Assembly: GCF_002196855.1 (NCBI RefSeq) | Contig: NZ_NIPW01000010.1 | Coordinates: forward strand, 248,001 to 312,000 | Source: Haematobacter genomosp. 1 | GTDB lineage: Bacteria > Pseudomonadota > Alphaproteobacteria > Rhodobacterales > Rhodobacteraceae | Direction: 5' to 3' | DNA length: 64,000 nucleotides | Shown: piece after piece, positions 9,502 to 19,057 of the stretch | Numbering within the stretch: position 1 is the stretch's first letter | Layout: each line of letters begins with the position of its first letter | Made by a program: the position numbers and the translations under genes | The notes under the pieces: generated by a model | Databases searched by the model: none | Seen by the model: the letters and a program-made list of their open reading frames with translations, nothing else | Told to the model about the DNA's origin: nothing

Positions 9502-10404
9502 TCAGCCGTCCGTCGCTGCGTGAAGCGCGCGGGACAATTCCTCCACCGCCGCGCCGGTCCGTGGACCGAAGCCCAGCAGATATAGCCCGTCCATCCGCAC
9601 CAGCGCCCGCGTCTTGCCGGCGGGGGTCAGCGCCATGGCAGGCAGGGCGAAGAGCGTCTCCGCCGTCGCGCCGTGGTCGCCCCCCCGGTCCATCATCACG
9701 ATGACATCGGGGGCGGCGGCGATCACCGCCTCGTCGGTCAGCGGCTTGTAGCCCGGAAATTCCGTAACGGCATTCTCCGCCCCCGCCAGCGCCAGAATCC
9801 CCGCCGCCTGCGTCCCGGTGCCGGAGGCCATGATGCGCCCGCCCTGCGTGGACAGAACGAACAGCGCGCGGGGCTTCGGACCGGGGCGGGCGGCGGCGGC
9901 GGCATCAGATGCGGCGGCAATCTGTCGCGTGACATCGGCGGCCAGCGTCTCCGCCCGGCTCTCCAGACCCAGCGCCGCCCCCACGGCCCGGATCTTCGCG
10001 CCCACGGCTTCGGCCGTCCAGCCGTTCGGAACGGTGACGAAGGGCACGGCGGCGGCCTTCAGCTGGGCGACGGTCTCCGGCGGGCCGGCCCCGTCCTCGG
10101 CAAGGATCAGGTCGGGGTTCACGGCCAGCAGCCCTTCGGGCGACAGGGCGCGGACATAGCCCACATCGGGCAGGTCCGTCACCTCCGGCGGGAAGGTGGA
10201 GGTCGAATCGCGCGCGATCACCCGGTCCTGCGCACCGAGCGCGTAGATCACCTCCGTCACCGAACCGCCGACGGAAACGATACGCTGCGCCGTCTCCGCC
10301 GCGCTCGCCGGAGGCGCCGTCACCACCGTGAGCGCCAGAGGCGCCGTCACCATCATGAGAGCCAGAGCCGCGATCCGCCGCAGGGCTGCGGGCCGCGGGG
10401 TCAA
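9502..10404 (-). CDS. hmuT: Hemin ABC transporter periplasmic binding protein
   Basis: Captures hemin in the periplasm and delivers it to HmuU. The mature part has the periplasmic binding fold of the BtuF/HmuT family: RIVSVGGSVTEVIYALGA, VGYVRALSPEGLLAVNPDLIL and GYKPLTDEAVIAAAPDVIV. A Sec signal (LRRIAALALMMVTAPLAL... ASA) starts just after a TTG at 10404, giving 300 residues, the usual size; GGGAG lies only two bases before this TTG. An alternative ATG at 11043 overlaps the hmuS stop (ATGA) and gives 513 residues, but would put ~200 residues, including a VTGP-repeat tract, ahead of the signal peptide. The start is therefore unsettled. Confidence 0.85.
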   Translation of the reverse strand: MTPRPAALRRIAALALMMVTAPLALTVVTAPPASAAETAQRIVSVGGSVTEVIYALGAQDRVIARDSTSTFPPEVTDLPDVGYVRALSPEGLLAVNPDLILAEDGAGPPETVAQLKAAAVPFVTVPNGWTAEAVGAKIRAVGAALGLESRAETLAADVTRQIAAASDAAAAARPGPKPRALFVLSTQGGRIMASGTGTQAAGILALAGAENAVTEFPGYKPLTDEAVIAAAPDVIVMMDRGGDHGATAETLFALPAMALTPAGKTRALVRMDGLYLLGFGPRTGAAVEELSRALHAATDG

Positions 10405-10588
10405 GGCTCCCGACTGCTGGGCGGCGGGCGCGGCGCCCCGGTTCAACCCTCCGGGCCGCACCGGGATTGCGCCTCGGCGGAGCAGGGTGTCCCGCTCCGG
10501 GCTGCCGCGCGCGATGAGGGGGTCCAAAGACCACACCGGCGTATTGCCCGCCCCCGCGCGGTCATCTCCCCAGGCAGGATGGGGATCA

Positions 10589-10876
10589 GTCACCCGGGCA
10601 GTTCCCCCGCCAGTCACCGGGCCAGCCACCCCGCCAGTCACAGGGTCCGTCACGGGGTCCGCCACCCGACCAGCCACGGGGCCTGTCACTCGGACAGTCA
10701 CGGGGTCCGTCACCCGGCCAGTCGTGGATCCGGTCACGGGGCCGGTCGTGGGGTCAATCACCCGGTCAATCATCCAGTCAATCGTGGATCCAGTGACCGG
10801 GCCAATCGCTGGGTTAGTTACCGGTCCAGTTACTTGACCAATCACGGCTCCAGTCACGGTTCCAATCGCGGGGCCA
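10589..10876. repeat. 12-bp tandem repeat tract, 24 units
   Basis: Twenty-four 12-bp units in perfect register, with consensus gtcacggggcca and variants. On the minus strand they encode four-residue repeats (VTGP, VTDP, VAGR), in frame with hmuT and between the hmuS stop and the hmuT signal peptide. A shorter tract of the same repeat family lies at 27682-27753. Confidence 0.92.
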
Positions 10877-11039
10877 GACGCGCTCCGCGGTGCCGGAGGA
10901 CACGTCGTGCCTTCGGAACCGCGCGCATATCTGTTTCCGTCCGAATGGAAAGGCGCGCGGGGCGGGGTCAGGGACGCAGGCTGACTGCGATCCCGGGCCT
11001 GCTTCCGATCCCGCGCCTCCGGCCCGTTTCGCCCTTTGC

Positions 11040-12077
11040 TCATGCTGTCACCGTTTCGGCGCGCGGCAGGGTGGCGACCAGCGTCTCCCAAGCGCGGGCG
11101 TTCTCCTCTCCCCTCCGTCCGAAGATCTGGAGGATCAGGTAGCCCTCCCTGTCGAACGCCTCGACGGAGACCGCCTTGCCGTGGCGGGTGGGCTTGTCCA
11201 CCAGCCAGACCTCGGCCACGTGGTCGGTGCGCAGGTGGAGGTCGAACAGCGGGTCCAGCACGTTGATCCACGGCCCCATGGCGACGATATTGTCCACCGG
11301 CCCGGAGTGGATCTGGATGCAGCCCTCATTGCCGACGAACACCATCACGCCGGTCTTGCTGGCCGAGGCCGCCTTCAGCGTGACCGTAACCGCGTCATCG
11401 GCCAGCCGCACCGCCTGAGGCGCGCCCACGGTGCGATAGGCGCCGAGCCGGTTCATCTTGAGCTTCCGCGTCAGCGACAGGAACTGATGCGTGTCGGTCA
11501 TGCGCAGCCATTCCTCCCGCAGCCGGTCCGCCTTGGAGGGGTCGGCCTTCGGCCCCTCCACCGGGGGGCGGGGCGTGACGGAGAGCGTGTCGGCCTGCTC
11601 CTCCTCCCGCAGTTCGGCAACCAGCCGGTCGAAGGCCGCGACATCGGAAGCGGGCCGCAGGTGAACCTTGTGCACCGCATCACCATGGGCATCGAACACC
11701 TGAACGGAGCGGCGGATCCCCTCCGCGGTCGGCTTTTCCACCGCGAATCCATGCACCCAGCGGGAGGGGAAGATGCGCAGGTCGATATCCGGCCCGGTGA
11801 GCATCGCCGCATGCGGCCCGTCGGTGAAGTCGGTGTAACGGCCCACGCGCTCATGCACCGCGCTTTCGTTCCGGGTCAGGGCGAGAACCTCTCCCAGTGA
11901 GTCGACCAGCGGGATCAGCCGCCCGGGCACCGGGGATATCCGGGTGACGCCATGGCCCACATGCGCGGCGACCAGCGCTGCCTCGCTGATGCCAAGGGAG
12001 GCTGCGAGATCACGCTCCCGCATCTTGGGATTGTCTGCGCGTGCCGTGCGGATGGTTTCGGCGGAGGGAAGGGTCAT
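11040..12077 (-). CDS. hmuS: Hemin-degrading / hemin transport factor
   Basis: HmuS/HemS-type cytoplasmic heme-binding protein, acting after import in heme release or transfer. From the ATG at 12077, which has an AAGAGGT ribosome site, it has 345 residues, matching the two-domain family. The internal duplication is visible: LGEVLALTRNESAVHERVG with IHSGPVDNIVAMGPWINVLDP. The C-terminal half has the VWLVDKPTRHG and EGYLILQIFGRR blocks. An ATG at 12101 would add eight residues. It is the first gene of hmuSTUV and divergent from hmuR. Confidence 0.92.
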   Translation of the reverse strand: MTLPSAETIRTARADNPKMRERDLAASLGISEAALVAAHVGHGVTRISPVPGRLIPLVDSLGEVLALTRNESAVHERVGRYTDFTDGPHAAMLTGPDIDLRIFPSRWVHGFAVEKPTAEGIRRSVQVFDAHGDAVHKVHLRPASDVAAFDRLVAELREEEQADTLSVTPRPPVEGPKADPSKADRLREEWLRMTDTHQFLSLTRKLKMNRLGAYRTVGAPQAVRLADDAVTVTLKAASASKTGVMVFVGNEGCIQIHSGPVDNIVAMGPWINVLDPLFDLHLRTDHVAEVWLVDKPTRHGKAVSVEAFDREGYLILQIFGRRGEENARAWETLVATLPRAETVTA

Positions 12078-12132
12078 GGCAACCTCTTGTGCTGTCGTCA
12101 TTTCTGCTGAGGCATCACGGCGTCGTGAATAC

Positions 12133-12161
12133 TTGACAGAAATTGTTCGTCTCTCTAGAGG
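12133..12161 (+). promoter_or_regulatory. Possible hmuR promoter
   Basis: ttgaca at 12133-12138 is followed after 17 bp by tagagg (12156-12161) in the 172-bp divergent region between hmuS and hmuR. The -10 match is weak. The palindrome ctctagag overlaps the -10. Iron control would be expected for this locus, but no convincing Fur, Irr or RirA box was recognised. Confidence 0.4.
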
Positions 12162-12249
12162 CAACATGCCTGACCGATCAAGTCAAGAATTGCCGAATGC
12201 GAGCCGCCAGCAGAAGCCAGCCTTTCGCCCGATCTCCGAGAGGACAAAG

Positions 12250-14361
12250 ATGCGACTTCTGCCCCGGCGCCTGAGGCGCGACCTGATGATGAGCGTGGCC
12301 GCCGCCGCGCTTCTGGCGCTGCCCGCCGCCGCGCAGGATGCGGCGGAAGTGACCCGGAGGGGAGAGCCTGCGACCGTGCTCAACCGAATCGTTCTCGGCG
12401 CGGGTCAACCCAGGGTGGCGACAGACACGCCGCAGGCCGTCACCGTCATCGACCAGCAGGATCTGGACAGCGAGCAGGCCAGCTCCATCGACCAGATTTT
12501 TGCCAATGTGCCGGGCGTTCAGGGCGCGGGGGCGGACAACCCGCTGGGCTTCGCCTTCAACATCCGCGGGATCGGCGGGACCGAAACGACGGCCAGCGAA
12601 TCGCGAATCATCGTCAATGTGGACGGTGTGCCGAAGTTCTACGAACAGTACCGCATGGGATCGTTCTTCTCGGACGTGGAGCTTTACAAGCAGGTGGAAG
12701 TCCTGCGCGGCCCGGCAAGCTCCACGCTCTACGGCTCCGGCGCGATCGGCGGGGTGGTGAACTTCACCACCAAGGACGCGTCCGACTTCCTGACGGACGG
12801 CAACACCCATGCGCTGCGGTTCAAGGGATCCTACGATTCGAACGGTTCGGGCTGGCTCGGCTCGGTCATCTACGCGCAGAAATACGATGAGCGGTTCGAG
12901 GTGATCGGCAACCTCAACTACCGCACGATGGATGAATACAAGGACGGCAACGGCGACAGGGTGAAGGGCTCGGACGCCGAGGCATGGTCGGGGCTGGTGA
13001 AGGGCACCTATCACTTCGGCCAGGATCTGGACCAATCCGTCCGCCTCTCCTACCAGCGGACGCAGAGCGACATGAACGAATCGCCCCTGGTGCGCACCGG
13101 CGGCGGGGCGCCGATCATCGACACCTTCGGCTATATCAACCGCGACGTGACCGACGACACGATCGTGGCCGAATATGCCAACCCCTTCGTGGACAATGCC
13201 TGGCTCGACCTCAGGGTGCAGCTCTCCTATTCCAAGACGCAGGTGAAGCAGTCCGACCACGTCGATACGTCCGGCGGCTTCGTGATGTGCATGCCCGGCA
13301 CGCTGGCCGTCGTCTGCGACAGCGAATACGCCTATGAAACGACGCTGGCGAAGGTGGAGAACGTCAGCGAATTCGCCTTTGGCGACTGGCAGAACTACCT
13401 GACGACCGGGCTTCAGTTCACCCATCAGAACCGCGTGGCGACCAGCGCGGTCGGGGCGCTGAACTTCCACCCGGAGGGCACGGACGACAAGATCGGCGTC
13501 TATGCGCAGGCGGAGTTCAACTGGCGGGAGCGTCTGTCCATCATTCCGGGGATCCGCGTCGATTTCGGCGAGCGTTCGCCCGGTTCCGGCATTCCGGGGG
13601 CGGAAGATGTCTCCGACACCGCCGTCTCGCCGAAGATCGCCGCGCTCTACAAGCTGACGGACGCCTGGGGGATCTTCGCCTCCTACGCGCGCACGGAGCG
13701 GATGCCGACGCTGGACGAGCTTTACGCCCATGACGCGCGCCGGGTGCCGAGCCTCGACCTTGCGAAGGAAAAGGCCGACACGGTGGAGGTGGGCGTGAGC
13801 TATTCTGCCCACGGCCTGCTGGATGCGGATGACAGCCTCGCGCTCAAGGGCACGCTCTTCCACAACGATATCGAGAACCTCATCGCTTCAAATACCGGTT
13901 ACCAGCCCGTGAACGGCGCGGTTCCCCGGTATCTCAACATCGACAACGCGGAAATCTGGGGCGGGGAGCTGGAAGGCGCCTATTCCGCGGACCGGTGGTT
14001 CGGAAGACTGGCCTATTCGCAGGTCAAGGGCGTGAACAAGGACACGCGGGAGACGCTCTCCACCGTTCCGGCGGAGCAGGTGTCGCTCACGCTCGGCGGG
14101 CGGCTGCCGGAGCGCAATCTTGAATACGGCTGGCGCGCGACCTACGTCGATTCCATCACGACGACGCTGGGGCATTTCTCCGCCTACGATGTCCACCGCC
14201 TGTTCGTGAGCTGGAAGCCGGATACCGGCGCGCTCGCCGGATTCACCGTCGATTTCGCCGTGGATAACGTCTTTGACGAGGATTATCGAAACAATCTCTA
14301 CCAGGACAACGGGCGCGGGAGGACATTCAAGTTGTCCATGACCAAGCAGTTCGACTGGTAG
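12250..14361 (+). CDS. hmuR: TonB-dependent hemin/hemoglobin receptor
   Basis: Outer-membrane receptor that passes heme across the outer membrane using TonB energy. The ATG at 12250 has a GAGAGGAC ribosome site and starts a signal peptide ending in LPAAAQ, giving 703 residues. A plug domain follows (PQAVTVIDQQDLDSEQ, NIRGIGGTET, VEVLRGPASSTLYGSGAIGGVVNF), then a beta-barrel. The C-terminus ends in FKLSMTKQFDW, with the aromatic last residue typical of barrels. It is divergent from hmuSTUV, which completes the import path. Confidence 0.93.
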   Translation: MRLLPRRLRRDLMMSVAAAALLALPAAAQDAAEVTRRGEPATVLNRIVLGAGQPRVATDTPQAVTVIDQQDLDSEQASSIDQIFANVPGVQGAGADNPLGFAFNIRGIGGTETTASESRIIVNVDGVPKFYEQYRMGSFFSDVELYKQVEVLRGPASSTLYGSGAIGGVVNFTTKDASDFLTDGNTHALRFKGSYDSNGSGWLGSVIYAQKYDERFEVIGNLNYRTMDEYKDGNGDRVKGSDAEAWSGLVKGTYHFGQDLDQSVRLSYQRTQSDMNESPLVRTGGGAPIIDTFGYINRDVTDDTIVAEYANPFVDNAWLDLRVQLSYSKTQVKQSDHVDTSGGFVMCMPGTLAVVCDSEYAYETTLAKVENVSEFAFGDWQNYLTTGLQFTHQNRVATSAVGALNFHPEGTDDKIGVYAQAEFNWRERLSIIPGIRVDFGERSPGSGIPGAEDVSDTAVSPKIAALYKLTDAWGIFASYARTERMPTLDELYAHDARRVPSLDLAKEKADTVEVGVSYSAHGLLDADDSLALKGTLFHNDIENLIASNTGYQPVNGAVPRYLNIDNAEIWGGELEGAYSADRWFGRLAYSQVKGVNKDTRETLSTVPAEQVSLTLGGRLPERNLEYGWRATYVDSITTTLGHFSAYDVHRLFVSWKPDTGALAGFTVDFAVDNVFDEDYRNNLYQDNGRGRTFKLSMTKQFDW

Positions 14362-14405
14362 GCACGAACCCGGCCGCCGGTGAGGTGCCTGGCGGACAGG
14401 CGGAA

Positions 14406-14436
14406 GGCCCCGGGGTTCCCTCGCCGGGGCCTTTCG
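14406..14436 (+). terminator. Rho-independent terminator after hmuR
   Basis: Stem GGCCCCGG (14406-14413) pairs with CCGGGGCC (14424-14431), followed by TTTC, 45 bp after the hmuR stop. Confidence 0.75.
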
Positions 14437-14553
14437 AATTAACCGCAGCCGCGTCATTCGCAGTGCGGCCCTTGCGGGGGTCCGAACGCATGACTAAGAC
14501 TCTAGAAAGAGATCCGTGATCTATTACTCCTCCAGACCAAGGCAGGGCGGAAA

Positions 14554-15183
14554 ATGAGAGACCCCATCGACACGTGGACCAACTTCATCATCCCGACCGT
14601 GGAGGAAACCAACTCCCGCGGGTCCATCCGCTACGACATCTTCTCCCGTCTGCTGAAGGAGCGGATCATCTTCGTCGCCGGTCCCGTGCAGGATGACATG
14701 GCGACGGTGATCGTGGCGCAGCTTCTGTTCCTTGAGGCGGACAACCCGAACAAGGAAATCTCGATGTATATCAACAGCCCCGGCGGTGTCGTGACCTCCG
14801 GCCTGTCGATCTACGACACGATGCAGTACATCAAGCCGAAAGTATCCACCGTCTGCATCGGGCAGGCGGCCTCCATGGGGTCGCTCCTGCTCGCGGCCGG
14901 GGAGCACGGGATGCGTTTCAGCCTGCCGAACAGCCGCATCATGGTTCACCAGCCCTCCGGCGGGTTCCAGGGTCAGGCGACGGACATCATGATCCACGCC
15001 CAGGAAACCCAGAAGTTGAAGGAGCGGCTGAACGGCATCTACGTCAGGCATACCGGGCGCAGCCTCAAGGAAGTGGAGGATGCGCTGGAGCGTGACCGCT
15101 TCATGTCGGCCGAAGACGCGAAGGAATGGGGCCTGATCGACGAGATCGTGGCGGATCGCGGCAAGATGGAAAGCGCCAAGTGA
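14554..15183 (+). CDS. clpP: ATP-dependent Clp protease proteolytic subunit
   Basis: The 209-residue serine peptidase that forms the tetradecameric proteolytic chamber fed by ClpX or ClpA. The catalytic Ser107 lies in GQAASMGS and His132 in IMVHQPSGG, with INSPGG forming the oxyanion strand. A purine-rich site (AGGGCGG) precedes the ATG. clpX follows 138 bp downstream; no trigger-factor gene lies upstream. Confidence 0.97.
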   Translation: MRDPIDTWTNFIIPTVEETNSRGSIRYDIFSRLLKERIIFVAGPVQDDMATVIVAQLLFLEADNPNKEISMYINSPGGVVTSGLSIYDTMQYIKPKVSTVCIGQAASMGSLLLAAGEHGMRFSLPNSRIMVHQPSGGFQGQATDIMIHAQETQKLKERLNGIYVRHTGRSLKEVEDALERDRFMSAEDAKEWGLIDEIVADRGKMESAK

Positions 15184-15321
15184 GGCGAAGCGGCGCGCAT
15201 TGCTGCACCGCAGCCATTTAGGCGTTGTGAAGAAAACAGGGCTGTCCTAGACTTTTGGGGCAACCCTCGTCCAGCCGGGACGTTACTCCGGGTCTTGGCA
15301 TAGGAGCCGCAGAGGTATCAC

Positions 15322-16587
15322 ATGGCGAACAACTCCTCCAGCGACAGCAAGAACACGCTCTACTGCTCCTTCTGCGGAAAGAGCCAGCATGAGGTGCGCA
15401 AGCTGATCGCCGGCCCGACCGTGTTCATCTGCGATGAATGCGTCGAGTTGTGCATGGACATCATCCGGGAGGAGACGAAAACCTCCGGCCTGAAATCCGC
15501 CGACGGCGTGCCGACCCCGCGCGAGATCTGCAAGGTTCTTGACGATTACGTCATCGGCCAGATCCACGCGAAGCGCGTTTTGTCTGTGGCCGTGCACAAC
15601 CACTACAAACGGCTTAACCACGGCGCCAAGTCGTCCGAGATCGAGCTGTCGAAGTCGAACATCCTGCTGATCGGCCCCACAGGGACGGGCAAGACCCTGC
15701 TTGCGCAGACGCTGGCCCGCATTCTCGACGTGCCGTTCACCATGGCGGACGCGACCACGCTGACCGAAGCGGGCTATGTCGGGGAGGATGTGGAAAACAT
15801 CATCCTCAAGCTCCTTCAGGCGTCGGAATACAACGTGGAACGGGCGCAGCGCGGCATCGTCTATATCGACGAGGTCGACAAGATCACCCGGAAATCCGAC
15901 AACCCCTCCATCACCCGCGACGTGAGCGGGGAGGGGGTGCAGCAGGCGCTGCTGAAGATCATGGAGGGCACCGTCGCCTCCGTGCCGCCGCAGGGCGGGC
16001 GCAAGCATCCGCAGCAGGAATTCCTGCAGGTGGACACGACGAACATCCTGTTCATCTGCGGCGGCGCCTTCGCCGGGCTGGACCGGATCATCGCCCACCG
16101 GAACAAGGGGTCCGGCATCGGCTTCGGTGCCGAGGTCAAGGCGAGGGACGAACGGGGCGTGGGAGAGCTGTTCCGCGAGCTGGAGCCGGAAGACCTGCTG
16201 AAATTCGGTCTGATCCCGGAATTCGTCGGACGTCTTCCGGTGATCGCCACGTTGTCCGACCTTGATGAGGAAGCGCTGGTCACCATCCTGACGGAGCCGA
16301 AGAACGCGCTCGTCAAGCAGTACCAACGTCTTTTCGACATCGAAGGGGTGAAACTCACCTTCACCGAAGACGCTCTGAAAGCCATCGCCTCGCGCGCGAT
16401 CAAGCGCAAGACAGGCGCGCGCGGTCTCCGCTCGATCATGGAGGATATCCTGCTCGACACCATGTTCGAACTTCCGGGCATGAATGGCGTGGAGGAGGTC
16501 GTGGTGAATGAAGAGGCCGTGACCGCGGGCGCGAAACCGCTGCTCATCTATACCGAGGCGAAGAAGGAACCGGCCACCGCCGGGTGA
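15322..16587 (+). CDS. clpX: ATP-dependent Clp protease ATP-binding subunit ClpX
   Basis: AAA+ unfoldase that recognises and threads substrates into ClpP. It has 421 residues, the normal length. The zinc-binding domain uses Cys15, Cys18, Cys37 and Cys40. Walker A is GPTGTGKT (about 118-125), Walker B is IVYIDEVDK (about 180-188), and the [14 protein letters not shown] sensor-2 region is present. An [10 protein letters not shown] stretch marks the arginine-containing region. Terminated by the hairpin at 16605. Confidence 0.98.
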   Translation: MANNSSSDSKNTLYCSFCGKSQHEVRKLIAGPTVFICDECVELCMDIIREETKTSGLKSADGVPTPREICKVLDDYVIGQIHAKRVLSVAVHNHYKRLNHGAKSSEIELSKSNILLIGPTGTGKTLLAQTLARILDVPFTMADATTLTEAGYVGEDVENIILKLLQASEYNVERAQRGIVYIDEVDKITRKSDNPSITRDVSGEGVQQALLKIMEGTVASVPPQGGRKHPQQEFLQVDTTNILFICGGAFAGLDRIIAHRNKGSGIGFGAEVKARDERGVGELFRELEPEDLLKFGLIPEFVGRLPVIATLSDLDEEALVTILTEPKNALVKQYQRLFDIEGVKLTFTEDALKAIASRAIKRKTGARGLRSIMEDILLDTMFELPGMNGVEEVVVNEEAVTAGAKPLLIYTEAKKEPATAG

Positions 16588-16604
16588 TTTTCGCAAGGAA
16601 TGAA

Positions 16605-16636
16605 AAAAAGGGCGGGTCCAATGATCCGCCCTTTTT
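16605..16636 (+). terminator. Rho-independent terminator of clpX
   Basis: AAAAAGGGCGG pairs with CCGCCCTTTTT across a short loop, with the U-run formed by the 3' arm; it starts 17 bp after the clpX stop. Confidence 0.92.
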
Positions 16637-16639
16637 GAT

Positions 16640-17405
16640 TCCCGGAGTGGATATCGTAGTGCAAGATCTCCGCGAACCGGGCCTTGCTCGCGATACGCCG
16701 CCGATCCCGCGCCCGAATATCGACTGCCCCATTCCGTTTGCGCGTCCAACTCCCTTGGGACCGCATGACTTTTGCATCCAACTCCCATTGAGACTGCACG
16801 ACCGATCCCGGCGGATTCTTGCAGCCTTCGAAGGCTATGCTTCCATGACGCAGGCCGACCTCACTTCCTTCACGAATTATAGGCGGTCGAGCCAATCTCG
16901 CTGCTTCACAAAAACAGGCAGAGTACACGGCCCCTCATGATCCCGTGGCGTGGAAAAGCGTGCCGCTCTGAAAGGCGGAAACCTGCTGCAAAACGCGCAA
17001 GTAATTCCCGGCGAAAGACGCCAACCTGCCGAATTCTCCGCACAGGGCTGACTCTGAACCCCTTGGCGCGCGGTGGCGGTAACGGGCCGCTCTCTCCAAC
17101 CTCTCAGGCGACCCATCCGCGATAAGATATCGGCGGGCTGCTGCAATGTTCTTGGATATTGCGCCAAATATCGGAGAGTCTACCCCAGAACGAGACAATA
17201 TGGGCAGACTTCCGGCTGGCTTTCACCGGGTTGCCAACGATTGCCGCTCCACTTGGATGTGAAAGCCTTATCCAGTAGCCCGTTAAAGCGTTGCCACGCG
17301 GCGCGAACCCGTCCAGATTGGCGCGCGACCGTTGGATTTCTCGCAGGATGGAATGTTCAGACGATGCTCCGCCGATCTGCTGAACCATCACGGCATGATG
17401 CGCTG
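16640..17405. other. Gene-poor intergenic region, lower GC
   Basis: No convincing protein or tRNA was found in 766 bp between clpX and the ArsR-type gene. Base composition is less GC-rich than in the neighbours. A diverged direct repeat of about 33 bp lies at 16741-16802 (tccaactccc followed by gac.gca.gac in both copies). The region may hold degraded sequence or an unrecognised small RNA. Confidence 0.45.
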
Positions 17406-17771
17406 TCACTCCATCGCGAACAACTTGCAGATCGCGTGGACATAGTGCTCCATTTCGCCCGGAACCAGCGAGTAGTAGATCGCCTTACCCTCGCGCCGCG
17501 GCTCCACCAGCCCCTCCATGCGCAGACGCGCGAGCTGCTGGCTCACCGCGGCCTGACGGGTGTCCAGCAGTTGCTCCAGCTCGGTTACGGATTTCTCGCC
17601 CGTCGCCAGATGGCACAGGATCATCAGCCGCCCCTCATGCCCGAAGGCCTTCAGCAGCGCGGCCGCGAATTGCGCGCGCGGCGCAAGTTTCGACGGGTCC
17701 ATTCCCTGCGGCGCGTCGGTCCTGCTCGTCACGATACCCAACTTTTGCCTGAAATCCCGCGGCTTTCGCAT
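17406..17771 (-). CDS. ArsR/SmtB-family transcriptional regulator
   Basis: Winged-helix regulator; the DNA-binding part is SVTELEQLLDTRQAAVSQQLARLR followed by wing EGLVEPRREGKAIYYSL. With the ATG at 17771 it has 121 residues; a shorter start at 17702 would give 98. The two cysteines, Cys53 (MILCHL) and Cys115 (AICKLF), lie near positions used by the persulfide-sensing repressors BigR and SqrR, so thiol sensing is possible but unproven; metal-site motifs of arsenic or zinc sensors are absent. Its target is unknown; the nearest gene upstream is the divergent glycerate kinase. Confidence 0.82.
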   Translation of the reverse strand: MRKPRDFRQKLGIVTSRTDAPQGMDPSKLAPRAQFAAALLKAFGHEGRLMILCHLATGEKSVTELEQLLDTRQAAVSQQLARLRMEGLVEPRREGKAIYYSLVPGEMEHYVHAICKLFAME

Positions 17772-17803
17772 CGCGCCGCGTCTATCTTGTGGAAGTAGTG
17801 CCC

Positions 17804-19051
17804 ATGCCGTCAGGGACAAGCTGTTCGCCCACCGTATCCGCCATGCGAGACGAGGCGTTTCGCCTCTTTGAAGCGGGCGTCATCGCCGCGGACCCGGAAT
17901 CCGCTGTTCTGAAAGCGCTTCCTGATCGCAGGCCTGATCTGATCGTGGCCTTGGGCAAGGCGGCGCCGGGCATGATCCGTGCTGCCGTCGCGCGTTTCGG
18001 ACCGGTTCCGGCGATTGTGATCACACATCGCGAGAATGCGGAGGCCAGCCTGCCGCCGGGCGTTCGCCTGTTCCTCGCCGGGCATCCCGTGCCCGATGAG
18101 GCCGGCCTTGCGGCGGGGAAGGCGGTGCTGGAGGCGGTGTCCGCGCTTGCTGCCGGGCAGAACCTGCTCGTGCTGGTGTCGGGGGGCGGATCGGCTCTGC
18201 TGCCCGCGCCGCCTGAAGGTGTGACGCTGGCCGACAAGCGCAAGCTGAACAGCCTGTTGCTGGCCTCTGGTGCGGATATCGGCGAGATGAACCTCATCCG
18301 TCAGCAGGTCAGCCTGCTGAAGGGCGGCGGTCTGGCGCGGGCCGCAGCCCCTGCCGATGTCGTGGCGCTGATTCTGTCCGACGTGGTTGGCGATGATCTT
18401 TCCGTGATCGCCTCCGGGCCGACCGCAGCGCCTGTCGGCACACGGTCGGAGGCGCGGCAGCGGCTCCGGGCGCGCGGTCTCTGGCCGGACCTTCCGGTCG
18501 CGATCCGGGCCTGTCTGGAAAGGGAGGATCAGCCGATTGCGGTGCCTTCCAACCATGTGGACAACCGTCTGGTCGGCTCGAACACCCTCTCGCGGGAGGC
18601 CATGGCCCGCGCCGCCCCCAAGGCGGTCTTGTCACGGGAGCCGCTGACCGGCGATGTCTCGGAGGCAGCCGCCCGCATTATGGCCGAGGCGGACGGGTCC
18701 GGCGTCTGGCTCTGGGGGGGCGAGACGACGGTGCGGATCCGGGGTGCGGGCAAGGGCGGGCGCAATCAGGAGCTGGCACTTCGTGTCGCGCTTCTGGCGG
18801 AGCAGGCGGGCTGGACGGACGACTGGGTATTCCTCTCCGCCGGCACCGACGGCCGCGATGGGCCGACGGAGGCAGCGGGCGGGCTGGTCGATCGTGAGAG
18901 CCTCGCCCGGATGCGTGCCGCCGGGATCGACCCGGAGGAGGCGCTGGCCCGGAATGACAGCAATCCTGCCCTCGCCGCATCCGGCGATCTTGTGATCACA
19001 GGTGCGACCGGGACGAATGTCGCCGATCTTCAGGTGATGATCCGCGCCTGA
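17804..19051 (+). CDS. Glycerate 2-kinase (MOFRL family)
   Basis: Phosphorylates D-glycerate to 2-phosphoglycerate in glyoxylate, serine-cycle or tartrate catabolism. It has 415 residues from the ATG at 17804 (GGAAG upstream; a GTG at 17789 is an alternative). Seen are VALGKAAPGM, FLAGHPVPDEAGL, a glycine-rich LVLVSGGGSALLPAP loop and the C-terminal MOFRL domain with WLWGGETTVRI, GKGGRNQELAL and AGTDGRDGPTEAAGG. It is divergent from the ArsR-type gene, 33 bp from its start. Confidence 0.92.
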   Translation: MPSGTSCSPTVSAMRDEAFRLFEAGVIAADPESAVLKALPDRRPDLIVALGKAAPGMIRAAVARFGPVPAIVITHRENAEASLPPGVRLFLAGHPVPDEAGLAAGKAVLEAVSALAAGQNLLVLVSGGGSALLPAPPEGVTLADKRKLNSLLLASGADIGEMNLIRQQVSLLKGGGLARAAAPADVVALILSDVVGDDLSVIASGPTAAPVGTRSEARQRLRARGLWPDLPVAIRACLEREDQPIAVPSNHVDNRLVGSNTLSREAMARAAPKAVLSREPLTGDVSEAAARIMAEADGSGVWLWGGETTVRIRGAGKGGRNQELALRVALLAEQAGWTDDWVFLSAGTDGRDGPTEAAGGLVDRESLARMRAAGIDPEEALARNDSNPALAASGDLVITGATGTNVADLQVMIRA

Positions 19052-19057
19052 CCTGCC

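Noticed and set aside
16640-17405. tRNA or 6S RNA in the low-GC gap
   Set aside because: No cloverleaf, CCA end or 6S-like long hairpin could be traced by eye; a covariance-model search would decide.
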